Of a DNA stretch of 7,282 nucleotides, positions 6,112 to 7,282 are shown piece by piece (the stretch's first letter is position 1; every line of letters begins with the position of its first letter). The notes beneath the pieces were generated by a model. The model saw nothing but the letters and a program-made list of their open reading frames with translations, did not search any database and had not been told where the DNA came from. The position numbers were made by a program, and so were the translations under genes. The stretch covers positions 1 to 7,282 of the forward strand of contig UQRW01000073.1 of assembly GCA_900543515.1 (NCBI GenBank), read 5' to 3'. This DNA comes from an uncultured Collinsella sp. (lineage in GTDB: Bacteria; Actinomycetota; Coriobacteriia; Coriobacteriales; Coriobacteriaceae).

Positions 6112-6966
6112 ATGGGCAAGTACGTAATCGTGGTTGAATCTGGTTCGGATGTGACGCCAGAGCTCTGCGAACGCTACGGCATCGTGCGCGTGCCCATGCA
6201 TGTCACGATTGGCGACGAGACCGTCGAGGATGGCTCGATTGATCCGCTCGAGATTTACTCGCGCTGTAACGAGTTTGGCGTGATGCCCAAGACCAGTGGC
6301 TGTTCGCCAGCGGATTTTGCGCATGTGTACGACCGCATCCATGCCGAGCAACCCGACGCGACTATTTTGCATCTTGCATATTCCGAGGCCACGACCTGTT
6401 CGCATCAGTCCTCTAAGATTGCGGCCCAGGGGCGCGACTACGTGTTCTCCATGGACACACGCTTTGTCTCGGTGGGCCAGTCGCTCGTTGTCGTCGAGAC
6501 CGCCAAATACATCGAGGCTCACCCCGATGCCACCGTCGACGAGATCTTTGCATTTACGAATTCCGTCATGGACCGCGTGCTGTTGGGCTTTGTTCCTACC
6601 GACCTTGCCTTCCTTAAGGCAGGTGGTCGCTTGTCAAACGTCGCGTTCCTTGGCGCCCACCTGCTCAAGATTAAGCCCTGCATTGAGGTAACGGGCGGTA
6701 AGTTTGTGGCGACCAAGAAGTTCCGCGGCTCTATGCTCAAATGCGCCCGTGCCTTTATTGATCACATGGTAGAGAAGGGCGAGATCGACTACTCGCATAT
6801 TGGCCTGGCGTATTCGGTGGGTCTTTCCGAGGAGTTGCGCGACGACATGGAAGTCTATGCACACGATCTTGGCTTTAAGGACATTACCTGGACTCAGGTC
6901 GGCGGCGTCATCTCGAGCCATTGCGGCCCGACCGCCTTCGGTGCGGTGCTCACGCTTAAGGCGTAA
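6112..6966 (+). CDS. DegV-family protein (FakB-like fatty-acid binding)
   Basis: The 284-aa product matches the usual DegV length of about 280. DegV/FakB proteins hold a fatty acid so that the kinase FakA can phosphorylate it for phospholipid synthesis. Visible motifs are ESGSDVTPEL (9-18, equivalent to the DSTSDLP opening), KTSGCSP (60-66, the T-S ligand loop), SEATTCSHQSS (91-101, a divergent form of the SSGLSGTYQSA loop), DTRFVSVGQ (115-123), FLKAGGRLS (167-175), KIKPCIEVTGGK (186-197) and SSHCGPTAFG (268-277), with His270 at the site that contacts the lipid carboxylate in FakB structures. The ATG at 6112 is chosen because it starts the first beta-strand and gives family length; the ribosome site is poor (GATAAG is very close), and an in-frame GTG at 6103 is an alternative. 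No FakA gene is visible. The ligand is not predictable. It is probably independent of the sugar operon. Confidence 0.9.
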   Translation: MGKYVIVVESGSDVTPELCERYGIVRVPMHVTIGDETVEDGSIDPLEIYSRCNEFGVMPKTSGCSPADFAHVYDRIHAEQPDATILHLAYSEATTCSHQSSKIAAQGRDYVFSMDTRFVSVGQSLVVVETAKYIEAHPDATVDEIFAFTNSVMDRVLLGFVPTDLAFLKAGGRLSNVAFLGAHLLKIKPCIEVTGGKFVATKKFRGSMLKCARAFIDHMVEKGEIDYSHIGLAYSVGLSEELRDDMEVYAHDLGFKDITWTQVGGVISSHCGPTAFGAVLTLKA

Positions 6967-6973
6967 AGGCTGT

Positions 6974-6992
6974 AGGCGAGCATTCTTCGCCT
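6974..6992 (+). terminator. Weak terminator-like hairpin after the DegV gene
   Basis: AGGCGA (6974-6979) and TCGCCT (6987-6992) pair around a 7-base loop, 8 bases after the stop codon. The stem is short and no T-run follows, so termination here is uncertain. Confidence 0.3.
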
Positions 6993-7044
6993 TCACATCT
7001 CGACATGGGCTCCCGTCACGGTAATGGGGGATAGATTAAAACGT

Positions 7045-7093
7045 GCCATTCTAGCCCGAGACGTTTAAACGCAAACGTATGGGCTAGAATGGC
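7045..7093. repeat. Nested inverted repeat upstream of pflA
   Basis: GCCATTCTAGCCC (7045-7057) and GGGCTAGAATGGC (7081-7093) are perfect 13-base reverse complements. Inside them, ACGTTT (7061-7066) and AAACGT (7073-7078) form a second perfect 6-bp pair around AAACGC. As RNA this gives a 19-bp hairpin interrupted by a 3/2 internal loop. No T-run follows on the + strand; on the - strand a TTTT lies three bases beyond the stem. It could be a bidirectional terminator separating the DegV gene from pflA, or a regulator-binding dyad. Each arm carries TAGAAT, a good -10 hexamer, but no good -35 sits at 16-18 bp. Confidence 0.7.
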
Positions 7094-7139
7094 TCTGGCA
7101 TTTATGTAGCTAAAACCAATGAGAGGCAAGGTAGCGGGA

Positions 7140-7282
7140 ATGGCTGAGATGACGCTCGAGGGTGTGGACGCTCATCCCGAGGACTCTGCGTTTGCCCTGG
7201 GACGCGTACATTCGATCGAAACGATGGGTACTGTCGACGGACCTGGCATCCGCTTTGTGGTGTTTGTTCAGGGCTGTCCTAT
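7140..7282 (+). CDS. pflA: Pyruvate formate-lyase activating enzyme, N-terminal part (runs off the window)
   Basis: Only 47 codons are visible. The segment RVHSIETMGTVDGPGIRFVVFVQGCP (22-47) is the signature start of PflA, a radical-SAM enzyme that installs the glycyl radical on pyruvate formate-lyase during anaerobic growth. Cys46 would be the first cysteine of the CxxxCxxC cluster motif, whose other two lie beyond the edge. The first 20 residues are an acidic extension not typical of the family core. The ATG at 7140 follows AAGG (7129-7131 region) at moderate distance; an in-frame ATG at 7119 gives seven more residues but lacks a ribosome site. The usual partner pflB is not in the window and may lie downstream or elsewhere. 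Related glycyl-radical activases share this motif, but GTVDGPGIRFVVFVQGCP fits PflA best. Confidence 0.88.
   Translation, partial: MAEMTLEGVDAHPEDSAFALGRVHSIETMGTVDGPGIRFVVFVQGCP

Noticed and set aside
7012..7027. Small hairpin between TCCCGT and ATGGGG
   Set aside because: Depends on wobble pairs and has no T-run; not distinguishable from chance.

Overview
The window reads as a sucrose/fructoside utilisation locus from an anaerobic, moderately high-GC Gram-positive bacterium. The mix of GC-rich codon use, a PTS-based sugar operon, a DegV-family protein and a pyruvate formate-lyase activase suggests a gut Coriobacteriia (Collinsella-like) genome. That placement is inference from style and gene content, not from a marker gene. 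All six genes I accept lie on the + strand.

Layout: (1) 1-215, an intergenic leader with a short inverted repeat and, next to the first gene, a LacI-type operator. (2) 216-1226, a LacI-family repressor. (3) 1227-1410, a regulatory region with a 17-bp tandem operator repeat overlapping a good promoter, plus an inverted operator copy and a weaker half-repeat upstream. (4) 1411-2793, an unusual GH32-type glycosidase with a GD-type nucleophile motif instead of NDPNG. (5) 2839-4290, a PTS EIIBC permease of the sucrose family without its own EIIA domain. (6) 4329-4369, a very stable hairpin in the intergenic gap. (7) 4392-5834, a canonical GH32 sucrose-6-phosphate hydrolase. (8) 5835-6111, an intergenic region with a candidate promoter and a 16-bp hairpin. 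(9) 6112-6966, a DegV/FakB-type fatty-acid-binding protein. (10) 6967-7139, an intergenic region with a perfect 13-bp inverted repeat enclosing a second one. (11) 7140-7282, the truncated start of pyruvate formate-lyase activating enzyme.

How the genes work together: the EIIBC permease would import and phosphorylate a fructose-containing sugar (sucrose-like), using an EIIA encoded elsewhere. The canonical GH32 would split the phosphorylated disaccharide in the cytoplasm. The second, divergent GH32 is also cytoplasmic (no signal peptide) and probably handles a different fructoside. The LacI-type regulator most likely represses both itself and the operon, because the same ~20-bp motif occurs before its own start and three more times (one inverted, one partial repeat nearby) before the operon. 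No fructokinase is present here. DegV and PflA look like an unrelated housekeeping neighbourhood.

The most notable points are the multi-copy operator ladder, the pairing of two very different GH32 enzymes around one transporter, and three strong, unexplained hairpins in the intergenic gaps. I see no mobile elements, CRISPR, tRNA or rRNA, and nothing that demonstrates a wholly new system.
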